Part shown: in pieces, positions 25,601-38,735 of the stretch
Layout of the letters: each line of letters starts with the position of its first letter
How positions within the stretch are numbered: position 1 is the first letter of the stretch
Assembly (NCBI GenBank): GCA_025093555.1
Contig: JAIWNF010000028.1
Coordinates: 310,001 to 374,000 of the forward strand
Direction of reading: 5' to 3'
Source: Circinella umbellata
Lineage: Eukaryota; Mucoromycota; Mucoromycetes; Mucorales; Lichtheimiaceae
Length of the DNA: 64,000 nt
Made by a program: the position numbers and the translations under genes
Notes under the pieces: model-generated
Told to the model about the DNA's origin: nothing
What the model saw: the letters and a program-made list of their open reading frames with translations, nothing else
The model's database searches: none

Positions 25601-26586
25601 AACCCAAGATATAGTTTCTTCATAAACAACAAATAAAGCTACATCTATTGCAATCAAGATCAATGCAACCAAAATTAAAAGTGACCATGCAATGTAAGAT
25701 GAATTACGTGACAAACATAAAATAACTCCCGATTGTTTTTTACGTCTCTTTTTTTCAGCAATTTCATCTTCATCTTCTTCGTCTCCACCAGCCCAGTCAA
25801 ATTGATCGTCCGTATAATTTGTTACCAAGCCTTTTCCTATTATATACACAGATAATTTTTTTTTTCCAAAAAAAATAAATACGCTGACTATATATATATA
25901 TATTGGGTAACGATCATCAAAAAAAAAAAAAAAAAAATTTTATACCTGCCAAAGCTTCTAATGGTAATTCTGTTGGTATATGACCATTAATTGTTGACGA
26001 TTCATCGTCAGTAGAATATCGAGTACCTGGTAAATCATCTGTATCATTTGCTTCTAAAGGTGGACGTTTGGTATTATCTTCATTTATAGTTTGATTTTTT
26101 ATATCTGTATCAGATGAATTACTTGAATTTTGTTGACGACCAGCTATATAAGATAATAAAAAAAAAAAAGAAAAGTAATTGAGTTGATTTTTTCTTGGTT
26201 TTTTTTCTACCTATAAAAATAATTATATTCTCACGTTCGTCTGACCAAGCAACAGGAGTATCAGCCATTACTATTGTTCCTATTTGATCTTCTTCTTTTC
26301 TTCTTCTTCTTTCTCCTTCATCTTCTCCTGATCCACCATATGTTCCTGTCATAAATATCCGTATCTTGAACAATTAATTTTGAAAAAAAAAAAAAGAGTA
26401 AGGGGGAGGGAAAGGTAAAAAAAAAAAGTTAGAAAAAAAAAGTAAAAGAAAAGAGATAAAGGTGTAACGAAGATGAGACAAAAGGATGAAAAACTTTAAA
26501 AGATGTCTGTGAAAAATAAAAATAACAACAACTGATTTTGATTTACTGGTGGCACTACTACTACTACTACTACCTCCCCCAGGCAT
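22671..26586 (-). CDS. EF-hand mechanosensitive ion channel of the MscS family (fungal Msy type)
   Basis: Eleven exons: 26586-26547, 26345-26211, 26143-25946, 25836-25445, 25375-25171, 25101-25086, 24997-23965, 23882-23742, 23671-23586, 23491-23394 and 23224-22671, giving 965 aa. The acidic N-terminus is cytosolic. Four hydrophobic helices lie around residues 150-320. A long low-complexity segment is followed by one canonical EF-hand loop (DRDGNGSISKSE, about residues 621-632, Ca2+ ligands at positions 1, 3, 5 and 12). Next come two more helices and the pore/beta-domain signature FGNSAKDAFESIIFIFVT followed by HPFDAGDRV. The C-terminal tail is Gly/Ala/Ser-rich. Fission-yeast Msy1/Msy2, with the same order of domains, are ER channels that limit Ca2+ influx in hypo-osmotic shock. 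The 16-nt exon 25101-25086 is needed to keep the frame. The first exon is the least certain. Confidence 0.9.
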
Positions 26587-28778
26587 TATTGGTCCGTGCC
26601 AATAAAGACAATAAATCAGGTTTCAAACTTTGTTTTTTATCAGAAGTCTGGACAATCGCTCGTTAATTGATGCATACTTGACTAACAATTTTGGTTAGCC
26701 ATGAAAAAAAAAAAAATTAAAACTCAATGGGAAAGTTTCTTCTTCCAAATAGGATTTAGATAGGTCACGAATAAGTTTTTTGAGGATATATAATGAGGAT
26801 AGTTATAGATTAGTGTTGGTATATTGTTTTGATTAGAGGTTGAGGAATAAAAAATTTTTTTATAAGGGTTTTAAAACTCAAGTATGGGATCGTCTGTCCT
26901 ACAATGTCGATTGATCGTCCACCAAAATCTTTTTTGATAATTGTGATTGTAATTGATCAGTTATCAAAGTATGCGCTCGTAACAAGCTCTTAAAAACTTG
27001 TAGAGGTATTCAAGAGGGTCATCATCACTTATTGATATTTCAGCCATTCGACATTTACCAGGGTTACCTAGGCTTAGTAGAAGAGAAGGTAGGCAACGGT
27101 GGATGTTGTACAAACTGAAAAAGAAACAGATGTATGATCGTTATCCATAGTGTGTATGATCACCGTCTCAAGAAACACAAATGGAATTATGAAATATTCT
27201 TTCAAGCTGCCATCATTAATATGTACAAGATCTTCATATTTCTATCCTGATTAATAATCTTCTATAACAATCATGTCTCAGTCTTAAGGTCACTGTATCC
27301 TAATACCCGTTTACATTTCTCAAAGGTCCCGTGCTTTTCCAGGTATCGTTTTCGATAGCTGATTTCATGTATTATTCAGGAAATTTATATTTTACACTGA
27401 TTCAAAGTCTACATGAAGTTACACAGTTTGGTAACCTAACTATATAGCTTTCGAAGATATGTAAGTCTATGATTTCGATTGAAAGATGTGTAATCTATTA
27501 TCACACTTTCCTTGTATCTATTGCTTCTTCTTCTTCTTCCATATTGACCTGAACTAACTTGATGATTCCACACACAAAAGAACATAAACCCATTGGTTTA
27601 TCTATATACAACGCCCTTTCCAATAAATTAAATGTTGTTTATGGTTAAATGGTTTCAGATATTCTAATTGACGCCTGTACGACTTTATGGTTCTTCATAT
27701 ATTTGATTGGATACATTTCCACAGTTGTATAGTGAGAAGAGATCATCCACCTCCTCCCCCCGCCCCTTCAGTTTCATAAATCGTTTTCTATTGTTAATTT
27801 TAGTTAGATGTAGAAAAGAAGAGTTGTGCCCATTCGTTGTGAAACCCAACAATACTTTTTCATAAAGTTGCTCAAAAAAGAAAAGGTATTGTTTCTTTTT
27901 TTTGCGCCCTGGAACGTATTTTTCTTTTTTGGATTCAATGTTTCTCTGTTGACCATTCTTTTAATTTAATCTCATTTTATATTATGTTAGATGGATTAGT
28001 TCAATGGGGGACGTGTTAACATTCTGTTTTTCTTTATCTCCTAAATAGAATGAATAAACTACATGAAGGGTAACCTACTATATATATTTCAAAGTTTGAA
28101 AGAATGTCATTTGTATCTATGTTTTAATGTTAAAGAGATGACAAGCGGAAAGTTGTAGTTCATATGTCCCCTTAAGTTCTGTGAAGTAGTAAAGTTAGTA
28201 TTCGAGTATAAGAAACAGTTGTTAATGATTAACCCACTCATGGTTGTGAATTCAGACATGGAGTTGCTATAACAACAATAAATAAAAAGCATTCTGTAAA
28301 GGTAACAATAACAATAACTTTTTTTTTTCACACTCAACAATAAGATCGACGTTCTATACCATATTGATGGTTTTTTGTCCTCTCACTCTCTCTCTCTCAC
28401 ACTCACACACACACCCTCTCTCTCTCTCTCTTTTTTTTTTCTTGTGTGGTTTATGCTCTTTAATTAATAAATAACAATCATAAAAAAAGAGAGCGAGAGA
28501 GAGAGGATTGATAAGATTGTATGAAAAAAAAAAAAAGCAATTCGCAAGGTAAACACTTTACGGAAAAATAAGAAATACACACAAAAATGAGTATATATAA
28601 CGCAATGATTTAAGAGCGTTGTACGAAAATCACGCAATCGATTATCTCAAGCTTTTCATATTAATATGTAATAAAGTTTAAAAGAAAAAAAATAAATAAG
28701 CTGTTTTCTTTTGTTACTTTTATTATCCACCTTTCTTTTTTGATTTTTTATTATTAAATATTTATATATATCTAAGAT
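26587..28778. other. intergenic region between divergent genes
   Basis: About 2.2 kb between the MscS channel start and the carrier start, so it holds both promoters. It has a C-run at 27755-27761 and CT/CA-rich sequence at 28381-28430. A matching GA tract at 28489-28505 forms an inverted repeat with it. No gene is supported. Confidence 0.5.
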
Positions 28779-30048
28779 ATGACAGAAGAAAAGAAACGAC
28801 CTTCAGCTGCTGCTGATTTCATTGCAGGCAAGTAAGTATCACTAAAACCTTTGTTTCTGAAGAAATAAGAACAAGTTTTTTCTCTTCTTCCTTAAAACTC
28901 GATCACTTAACAATAAAAAAAACCTTCCCCCCACCTTATATATAGCATGAGTGGCATGGCACAAGTCATTGTTGGACAACCTATAGACACGATTAAGGTT
29001 CGACTTCAACTTGATCACACACGATTCAAAGGTGCTTGGGATTGCGGTTTACAAACTATTAAAAATGAAGGCTTTTTTGCGCTTTATAAAGGTTAGAAAG
29101 AAAAAAAATAATTTCAGGGAAATATAAGGAGGAAAAACTATATTTCATAACAAAAGCGGTGGAGAGACATTATAAAAGCAAATATGTTGATATATATGTG
29201 CGGGTGTAATATATACTATGCCCTGAACATGAAATATCAAATAACAATGACTAAAGAGAAGCTTTGAATGATGAAAAAAAAAATACTATATATATATATT
29301 AGGTATGGCAAGTCCACTTGTTGGTATTGGTGCAGTGAATGCTGTTTTATTTGCAGCCAATTCTTCTATAAAGAAAGCCATGCAAGCTTATCCTGGACAA
29401 ACTTTAACTATCGGACAGATCGCTATTGCTGGTGCCGGAGCGGGGATCGTCAATTCTATTTTAGCATCCCCTGTGGAACTTTTAAAAATCAAATTACAGG
29501 CACAATATACTGAGGGTCAATTCAAGGGCCCTATTGACTGTGCACGTCAATTGATTCGTAACGATGGATTCTCTGCCTTATTTAGAGGCATGTATGTGAC
29601 TATATTACGTGAAATTCCAGCTTATGCTGGTTTTTATTCCGGTTTTGAAGTCACCAAAAGATATTTAACAAAAGATCAAGAAGAAGAGGCTACTATATTA
29701 CAATTAATGGCTTCGGGGTCAATAGGTGGTATGTCCTATTGGTTAGCATCTTATCCTTTAGATGTTGTTAAATCAGTTGTACAAAATCAAAATGGTCCTT
29801 TGCCACAAGGTCTTTATGTTACTCGAGTAATGAAAGAAATTATTGCAAGAGAAGGTGTAGCTGGACTTTTCCGAGGACTCGCACCTGCTGTTGTTCGAAG
29901 GTAAATAAAAATAATTATAATTTGGGTTGTAGTCCATTCATGATAAACCTCAATTAATTTTTAACCACGACACTTAAAATATAGTATTCCTGCAGCGGGT
30001 GCAACATTTACTACATATGAACTGTGTATGCGAGCATTCTCTTCATAA
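28779..30048 (+). CDS. mitochondrial carrier family (SLC25) protein, YMC/acylcarnitine-carrier-like
   Basis: Four exons (28779-28831, 28946-29091, 29303-29900, 29985-30048) give 286 aa, typical of a three-repeat, six-helix carrier of the mitochondrial inner membrane. The three signature motifs are QPIDTIKVRLQ (about residue 28), SPVELLKIKLQ (about 123) and YPLDVVKSVVQ (about 218). Each is followed by the EG/DGF...L(Y/F)(K/R)G half-motif. The protein starts with a short hydrophilic MTEEKKRPSAAADFIAG. Motif details resemble the YMC1/YMC2 and carnitine/acylcarnitine (CRC1, SLC25A20/29/45) branch, so amino acids or acylcarnitines are plausible substrates; the choice is inference. Intron 2 starts GTTAGA, a weak donor, but joins in phase. 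Gene orientation is divergent from the MscS channel. Confidence 0.9.
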
Positions 30049-30457
30049 TAGATTGTATATAAATAATAGAGAGGGAGATTCGTTTTGTATATTCTATTTT
30101 TTTTTAAAAAAAATTTCTCATGAATCAAATAAAGAGAAAAAAACTAATTTTACATTATAAAATAAAAAAAATAACCAAAAATAAAACAATAAATAAGAAA
30201 GGGAAAATGGTTGAGTGCAAAAAATTGTTGAATGTGTAGAAATGTATGTTTTATGTAAGATGTGCAAAAAATGTGAGTGTAAGTGTAAGATTTGTTGTGC
30301 AAAAAAAGACTATATATAAAAAGAGGAAATGTGTGCAGAGGGCTAAAAAAAAAAGACATTAAATTAAAAAAAAACAGAATAAAAAAAAAAAAAAAGATAA
30401 AAAAGGGTATCCGCTGCTCACACGCTTCTTTCTTTTCTTTTCTTTCTTTCTTTTTTT

Positions 30458-31896
30458 TTATGATTGTTGTTGTGGATTAGGCGAACTAGCATGAGAATTT
30501 TGTTGTTCGCTAGATGTGTTGGTGGTAGTATTAGTGGTAGTAGTAGTAGTACCATTATGATGAAGAGCTGCTGTACAAAGTTGAGATAAACGTGCATATT
30601 TAGAACCATCTTCATCTTCAGTAGATTCTGGAGGAGTGGATGTACCTGAGGATGTAGATGCACTTGGGACAGGTGTCATTGGTTGAGGCTTCATGAATCC
30701 ATCTTGAAGTTCCTTAATATCTGGCAAATGTCTTTGTTGTTGTGGCGTATGTTGCTGAGTTTGTTGTGGTTGTTGTGGTGGTGGTGCTGGTTGATGTGGT
30801 TGATGTGGTTGATGTTGTGTTGTTTGTTGTTGATAATACATATGAGCTGATGAGCTTGTATTTTGACTTTGTTGATGAAGCATATGGTCACTAAATTGAC
30901 GTGATGATTGTTGTTGATGTAATAAATAATGTTGTTGAGGAACAGGAGAATGTTGAGCGCTTCCATACGATGCATGTTGAGGTTGTTGTTGTTGTTGCTG
31001 TGGTTGTGGCTGCTGTTGTTGTTGTTGCTGGTGCTGTTGACCTTCTGTAGCTCCAGGCATCAGGACAGGATATCCCATTGATTGATACATTGGGTTCACA
31101 ACATACGATTGGGACATCATTTGATCTTTGTGATAAGCAGCTGCATACGAACTGTAAGGATCATACGTAGTGGGTTGACCATATTGATTCAAGTTACTTG
31201 GATAACCAAAAGCCATTGAAGGAGGACGCATATAAGGCGATGATTGATGACTTGCTTGAGCAGGTTGAGGTGGTTGATGCGAATCAAGTAAAGAAGAAGT
31301 TGTACTATTATCTTCCTTGTGACGAGAACTTGAAGAACTAGTACGTTCACTACCGTCCTTTTGTCTTCTCTTGTATGGACCACGTTTGATTCCTTTTTTA
31401 CGTTCCTTTCTAACAGAATTAACACATGTTTCTGCAATACCATATTTAATACATCTTGGACAAGGACGAGCATCATCACATTTTTTACAGGCCTTTTGAC
31501 AATTTGCTACAATAAGTAATTATTATAAATAATTAATAAAATTTTATATATACCCCCCCCCATTAATTATATTAATCATTCTAAAAAGAAAACAAAAAAT
31601 ATTCTTTAAATGTATATAGAATAGAAAAGAAAAAGAAAAAAAAAGTACTACTTACTACATGCATTCTTAACTTGTTTGCGCTTTGGGGGTTGTTGAGACT
31701 GGGTTGCTGTTGCTGTAGTAGTAGTAGTAGTAGTGTCACCTAGCGGTTGATGAGGTAAAGGTGACATGCCATTAGCATGAGTCATCATTGGAGGAGCACC
31801 TCCATTACTAAGCACAGATGAAGGAACGGGCGATCCATTATTAGAATAAGACCCATTGGGTTGATAATTTTGTTGATAATACGGCATGGACTGCAT
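30458..31896 (-). CDS. Zn(II)2Cys6 fungal transcription factor
   Basis: Two exons, 31896-31656 and 31506-30458, give 429 aa. The intron interrupts the zinc cluster, whose Cys residues after joining are at about 80, 83, 90, 97, 100 and 109 (C-x2-C-x6-C-x6-C-x2-C-x8-C), with an extra Cys at 87. It is followed by a basic linker (RKERKKGIKRGPYKRR). The rest is low complexity: Gln/His/Pro-rich stretches, a Tyr/Ser-containing segment and poly-Thr, typical of activation regions. No fungal-specific transcription factor middle-homology domain is visible, so this is the short class. Expected role: nuclear sequence-specific DNA binding, usually to CGG half-sites. The regulated pathway cannot be told from sequence. 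Confidence 0.88.
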
Positions 31897-34800
31897 TGTA
31901 ACTCAATTCGTTAATTATAAATTATTATTATTCGAGATCTGTCAAAAACTTGTTGTATGTTTTGTATTGAAGCGGAGAGACAAACGAAAAAGCTTAACCA
32001 AGACAGTAAAGTTCTTTTTGTTATGTTGTACTAAAAGGTAGCCAAAAAAAAAAAAAAAAAAGAATAGGGCCCTGTCAGCGAGGGTTTCACATGCAGCTAA
32101 CCCAAACGATATAATATAATTCTATTTGCAAATAAAAAAAAGAAAATCCCATTCACCCCCCCCCTTCTTTCTCTCTTTTTTCTTTTTCTCTCTCGTGCTC
32201 CCCCTAATCTTTTATATACTAATAGATAGCCATGACAACAATCCCCAGTATTTGTCATAGTAACCGGCCTTACCTTTTTTTGTTTTCCTTGATTGCCCTA
32301 AAAACGTTCACCTAGAGGAGAAAGAAAAAGAGAAAAAAAAGAAAAAGAAAAAAAAAATGCCAAAAATGTAAACAGTGCAAGAGGCGGTGCTAGAAACTGT
32401 TTTTTAAAAAAATAAAAAAGAAAAAAATGGAAAAATAAGCAAAATGGTTATGTCTGTGCTTGGTTGGTAAATAACAAATAAATGGGATGTGTGTTCGGGC
32501 GATGAAGAAAAGCTTTTTTTTTTTTTGTGTCCGCAATATATAGAATTATGGTAACTTTTTTTTTTTTTTTTTTTTTTTTGAGCTTTGTCAATCTTTTTTT
32601 ATTTGTTTTTACCCGAGAAATAAAGAAAAAGAAAGTAAAAGAAGATGAAAAATAAAAAACGTTTTTTTTTTTTTTAAAAAACTTACGTTTCCTTTTAATG
32701 ATAAGAAAATAAAAGAGTTGTTAAAAAAAAAGTACTAATAACCTTGTCCTTTTGAATAATTGGCGGAGTTGTATAATCCCTGGTGTTATTATTATTATTT
32801 TTTTTTTTTTTTTTGGGCTACTACGAACCAATGACATTAGCAGAGCTCACTTTGTATTTGGTTATGAAGGCTTATTATATACATGTCTATATAAAAAAAA
32901 GAATGACGTTGACAAAACAGACCAATTTCTTTTTAGATTAACAACCATAAATAAAACTTATATAATGAAAGAAGAAACTCAATATCCAGATTTTATTATT
33001 ATAAATGAAATGCATATTATGTATACTACAGAGAGGAACGAGTGCAACAGATTACACATGTGCGTACTTAATATGGGAAAGTTAGTTAATAGCATATAAT
33101 GATAATAGTGATCGATTTCCTTTTTTCTTTTTTTCTACTCTCTTTCCCGACCTTTCGGAACCATTTGACCGCGCTCTGTATTTTATTTTATTTTGTGCCT
33201 CGATTCCTTTTATTATAAATAGTATTCTAGAATGACTTTATATTACTCCATAGACAACGTTGCTTTATCGGGGGGGAAGAGATACGTTGACATAAAAGAA
33301 ATGTTTATTGGAATGATTTGTTGGCAACACAACGATTGCATTCATTTTGGTCACGGGGAGAGTGGATCTCCCCCCCCCTCTTCATTTGTTCCCATGACAT
33401 CTGTCATCAGGTGAATTTTATATTAGTTAATACAAAAACTCTTCTGAAACAAAAAAAAAAAAGCTTCATCCATTTCTTTTAACCGGCTAAAGTAAATTAA
33501 TATCTCATTTTAGGAAAGACTTTATTTTAATTGGGGAGTGAATATGACGTTGTATTTCTCCTTTTACTTTTTGCCTCTTTTTTTTCCCAATAATAAACGA
33601 ATGAATCACATGATTGCAAAAAAATAAACTTTCAATAATTGAAATAGTTCCACCCTGTTGTTACTTGTTTAAAAAAAACAGAAAGAGAGAAATCATATAT
33701 ATGAAAATAATCTAATAAAAAAAAAATTCTCGTTCAAGATTCCCTATTAGGTAATTTTTGTGACATATTTTCTGTATAGGGAATAGTTAAGTATTTTTTT
33801 TTCCACCCCAGCTTGTCATTTTTTTCCTTTGTTCCCCCCCCTTCTCTCCTTTTTTTTTTCATTCACTTCATTTTACTAACTACTGAACAAAAAAAGATAA
33901 TTATCTTTATTATATGTCCAAGTCTTTGGGAAAGTTTATATTAAACGTGTGAACTATATATATTGAAGAGGAGTTTAAGGCTGCTTGAAAGACAAGACTA
34001 ATGAAACATATTTATTTTACTACTAGAACTAGTAGTATTCCGATCGACCCGATCATTGAATCATCATTTGGAGGCGGTCCCTCAACCTTCTGACGAAGGG
34101 ACTTCTCCGCCCATACACCTTTTATTTTTGCCCTCTGTACTTTGGACAAAAGAGAACTAATATTAAATACAATAATGTTATTCATTATCTAGGAAAAATT
34201 TATAATGAATTCATCAGAAAAATGATAATGCGCTATAAAAAGAACAGGATAAAAAAAAACTGAAAACCACATAAGAACATTATGTATGTATATAAAGAAG
34301 AGAATTGAGAAGAGAAATCATATAGGTATTATATGGATTTATTCCTTAATGAAAGTACGTACTACTACTATATACCTAAAATAACATTTCTAAATATTGA
34401 TATCATACCACGATGCTATTATACAATTAGGAAAAACCATGATTATTAATCATGACATTCACTGTTTTATTAAAATGTTAAATCTGCTACTTGGCATATC
34501 TTCAAAGAACCATTTTCCAAAATGTGACAACTATATATACAGGCTACTTTATTTTCTTCTAGGTGATATAAAAAGTATGACAACTTATACTTACTGTACT
34601 AGCAATATATCCATAAAAGAGGCTATTTACTATATAATGCACGTTCGTTCATCTCTTGTTTAAATCTTTAAACGCCATTTTTATCGGCATGAAATTCTTT
34701 TATATCATGCTCCGTTTCAACTTTAACTAAGTATTTTCTAGCTTTGACACATAAAGCAATGATACAAATATGCAGAAAGGAAATGTGATTGTTGCATTTT

Positions 34801-37800
34801 TAGCTGTCGTTAAAAAAAAAGAAATCTCAATTTTTTCTTTTTGTGCTTTGCATTAATGCATTCACACGTTTTTTCACTCCCAACTTTTTTTTTTTTGTTC
34901 CAGCTGAAGCCTTTTAAACAAGTAAATTGGGTTTAACGTTCAAGACTACACTTATTTATACCTATAGGTTCATAATTGCTCTTTTCCAATATATTATAAA
35001 AAAAAATTACATATATATATAAATAAAATATGGAGAGAATATGTTAACTGAGAAAACACCTCAGTAGGGACATAATGAGTATACTTTGCAGCAGATTACA
35101 TTTTATAAAAATCAAAATGTGATGCATGTATCCAGTACCCATGTTTTTTTTTGTGCTGTGTGTAATAGTATGTCACTCTGTTTTTTTTTTTTTTGATGCC
35201 AAAGGAAAAAAAAAAGTGTTTTAAAACAGAATTAATCTGAAGTCAAAGACTATCGAGGAAAAAATCAGACGACTGTTCAAGACCATTGAATAAAAAAGAA
35301 TTAGAGAAGTTTTATATATACATGGATATGACAAGAAACAATTGGTCTTTTTTTTTCTATATATTTTTGGTCTTAGTCGTCAGGTATGCAATTTCATAAC
35401 ATCAAATAAAATCATGAATGAAAAAGAAAAAAGGTTGACTAAACTTTCAGTAAGATCGAACTTTTAGTAAGATCCGCTATAGATGGTTTATAGCAATAAT
35501 AATATATAATAAACGAATATTTTATCTTTACCAACGCACCTAAAGTAATAAAACTACTAACACCATTTTTATTTTCTGAAAAAGTATGAAAACCAAAAAG
35601 CGCGACTCCTCAGTGGTAGAGCTCTTTTATAATTTTTTGATTAATTATACTTTTCTTATGAACAATATGTAATACCAAAATTTCCAATGAATATATGTAT
35701 AGACGAGTAAAATCAATAACATTTTTTTGGACTCAAGTTCTCCAAAAAAAAAAGGTTTGCTTTTTAGGAATTGTAGTCTTTCTCGACCTGAAGATTATAG
35801 AATAATAGCCCTGTCTTGTTATGCATGTAATCTTTTCGGTCGCATTTGCTTCGAGCCAATGAGATTGACTATTTTTATCATTCAAGATCAACTGCAGTAC
35901 AACAGAATCTAGTATCAAAAAAAAAAAAAAAAGAAACAGTATCAGGATCTACACACTAGCTCAATCTTTTCGTATAATATACCGAAAGACCCACTTAATG
36001 AATAGTGTCTCTGTTTGAATATACATATGTATAACCATTTTTTCAGTTAGACTCAGTCATAGTTCTGTAGTATGTAGATATAAGTATAACTTTGATTTCC
36101 TTCTGTAACATGTTTCTTTGAGCTTTTGATATATAAGTTTTTCTTATGTAGATGCCATATTATAGCTCCGCTCTAGAAAAAAAAAAGATGCACCTATATT
36201 TGAGTAGGTAGAACAACAAAGATATCAATTATCCTCGCTATATAACATAGCTTTTTGAGAAAAAGAAATTATTTAGCATTCAAAGGTGCAAATACTTAAT
36301 ACACTAATTTTATTATATAAACTAAAGCTAAAAAGATAAATTATCAAGATATCAAATTAATAAGGCTTATCTTATTTTTTTTTTCGCAGTGAAATGCTTT
36401 TGCATCTATACATCAAGTTTACCCACTGAACATAAACCTATCCACTAACTATTGTTACCGCTCCTATTTCTGAATCACTTTATTTTTCATGGTCTTGAGA
36501 TGTGAAAATCCCAAAAAAAAAGCAATCTCCGGTATGCATAATAAAGCGCAGATCATCCAGGGTATTCTTAATGCTAAATCCTTTTTACGTACGTACATGT
36601 TACGTATTGATATAAAAATATATATACATTTATTTATTTTTTCCTGTCACGAAAAAGGAAAATAACTAATGTGAATTCAGTGCCTTAAAACACTGCATAT
36701 GTGGCGCTGGATATACATGTAGCTTAAAATGTGTTAAAATGTGCTTCTATATATTTATATATGCAGCAAAAGATTATTATGAACAAATCAAATAGATGAT
36801 ATGCAACTAGAAAGTAGGAGGTTACTCAAGAAAAAAAATGATGTTCGATATCCAGGTATCATGATTTACCTAATTATATATATAATGTACACTAACGCAC
36901 ATATAATCGATCATATACTTTTCGTCATAAAAATGTATGTTTTTTTTAAAAAAAAAAAAAATTCCTATTACGTACTATGCTGTATATATGTATTTCACAG
37001 TATACAGATACTTCTGTTGTGCTATGCACTTTTTATAATGCATAAGATTTATAAAAAAGAAAGTCATATGAGTTAACCATTAAGAAAGAAAGGAAAAAAA
37101 GACCTCTTCTCTTTACCAATCGTAGCAGATGCTGGTACAATTTTTACTACCGATTGAATCTTATCATGTGAAAGGTACCGGAATATTTAGATTCCATAAA
37201 GATGGATATTATAGAATACACGGATAAAAGTATCCACACAAACAACCCAACAAAAGAAATAAGAATCACCACCATTGATCATTATTTTTATTTAAATAAA
37301 ATATTCTGGTTCAAAAACATAGTAGGTGTAACATCCAAGTTTCTAGTATGACAACGCCAAAAGAGAGCAAAGAGAATATAATTAAAGTTAAAAATTCTTT
37401 CATGTTACCATGCCAACAACAAACAAGTTTGTGCACTAAGAAGAAATTTAGAAGGGGGGGTGGAGGCCATTTATATGAAAAAAAAAAGTAGAAGGTTAAT
37501 AGATTTCTTAATAGTTCAATTTAAGAGAGCTTTGTAGTAAACAAGAAGGGACCAAAAAAAAAAAATTATGTATATGGTTCTTGCATATATAGCAACCCAT
37601 GACGCGGGTCACCAACATACTGCTTAATATTATTTTATTGAGATGGCGGCCCCTGATATACCATAATTCGAGGCACTTGACTTTTCTTCTATTTTTTCCT
37701 CATTTCTTTTTTCTTTTCTCTTTTTTTACATTTCTTTCGCTTTTTATTTTTAATATTAAATACATACTCTATATATATATATATATATATATTTAATAGA

Positions 37801-38268
37801 AGAGAGCAGTGTATATGTGTGTGTGTGTGTGTTTTGTCTTTTAGTCACGTACAGTAACATTTCATTTCATTTCATTTTTCTTTTCTTTCTCTTATACACG
37901 AAAAAGAATTTACATCCTTGTGAAATTTTATTTTGATATCAAAACCTTTTTATTCCTGAAAAAAACCGTAAGATAATCCGTTTAAAGTGTAACGAGCCAC
38001 ATAAGTTTAAAAAAAGTAAGTGAGAAAAAAAAAAAAAGTGCAACTTTTGTGTATCACCAAGGTGCCACCTTCTTCTTCTTCCGCAAGCTTGTCATTTTTT
38101 TTTATTTTCTGAAGATATAAAAAATAAAAAAAAAAAATTTTTTTAACCACTTTGTTGATTCTTTTACTCTTTTTTTTTTTTTTTTTAATCAAAAGAAGAA
38201 AAAGGATAAAAAAAAAAAGAAAATAGAAATTCTTTTATACGATACAAAAAATCTTATACCCATATCCA
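31897..38268. other. 6.4-kb region with no convincing gene
   Basis: Between divergent genes. Open stretches here are short, AT-driven and without splice-consistent partners. It contains long T runs (e.g. 32558-32579), C-runs (32156-32164, 33833-33840), a (TA)n tract at about 37772-37791 and (GT)n at about 37816-37832, the last two ~450 bp upstream of the Rrm4-like start. A D-arm-like phrase TCAGTGGTAGAGC at ~35612 is discussed among rejected items. Confidence 0.5.
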
Positions 38269-38704
38269 ATGACAGAATTAATGTCTGGAAGACCTGTCGT
38301 ACGATTACCCAAGAAACGAGAAAGTATGATGATGGAACGTACTGTTTCCATGAAAACGTTGTATCGCGCATTAGTGTCGGACAGATTATACACGGAAGGA
38401 ATTCCGTCAACAGTATCGGAGAATGATATATTGGACCTGGTGCAGAGTTGTGATCCAATAGAGTAAGTCTCTTTCACTTTTTTTTCATAAAAGTTTAAAC
38501 TTGTTGTGATATGCCTGCATGTGTATGTGTGCGTGTGTGTGCGTGTGTGTGTATGCACCTCTCTCTCTCTCTCTCTTTTTCTCTCTCTTTATTTTTTAAA
38601 TACTCATTTATTTTATTAAACATACGCGTATAATTATTAAAGGGTACAATTGAATCGAGTAGACGGAACAGGATATATTCAATTTTCATCTATTGATAAA
38701 GGTA

Positions 38705-38735
<31 letters not shown>

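Noticed and set aside
32752..33099. 115-codon open segment
   Set aside because: Starts in a poly-T-derived hydrophobic run, has no splice partners and no recognisable domain.
35597..35640. D-arm-like phrase CTCAGTGGTAGAGC suggesting a tRNA
   Set aside because: No anticodon arm or T-arm (B box GGTTCGANTCC) follows within 80 nt, and no acceptor-stem pairing is found. At most a fragment.
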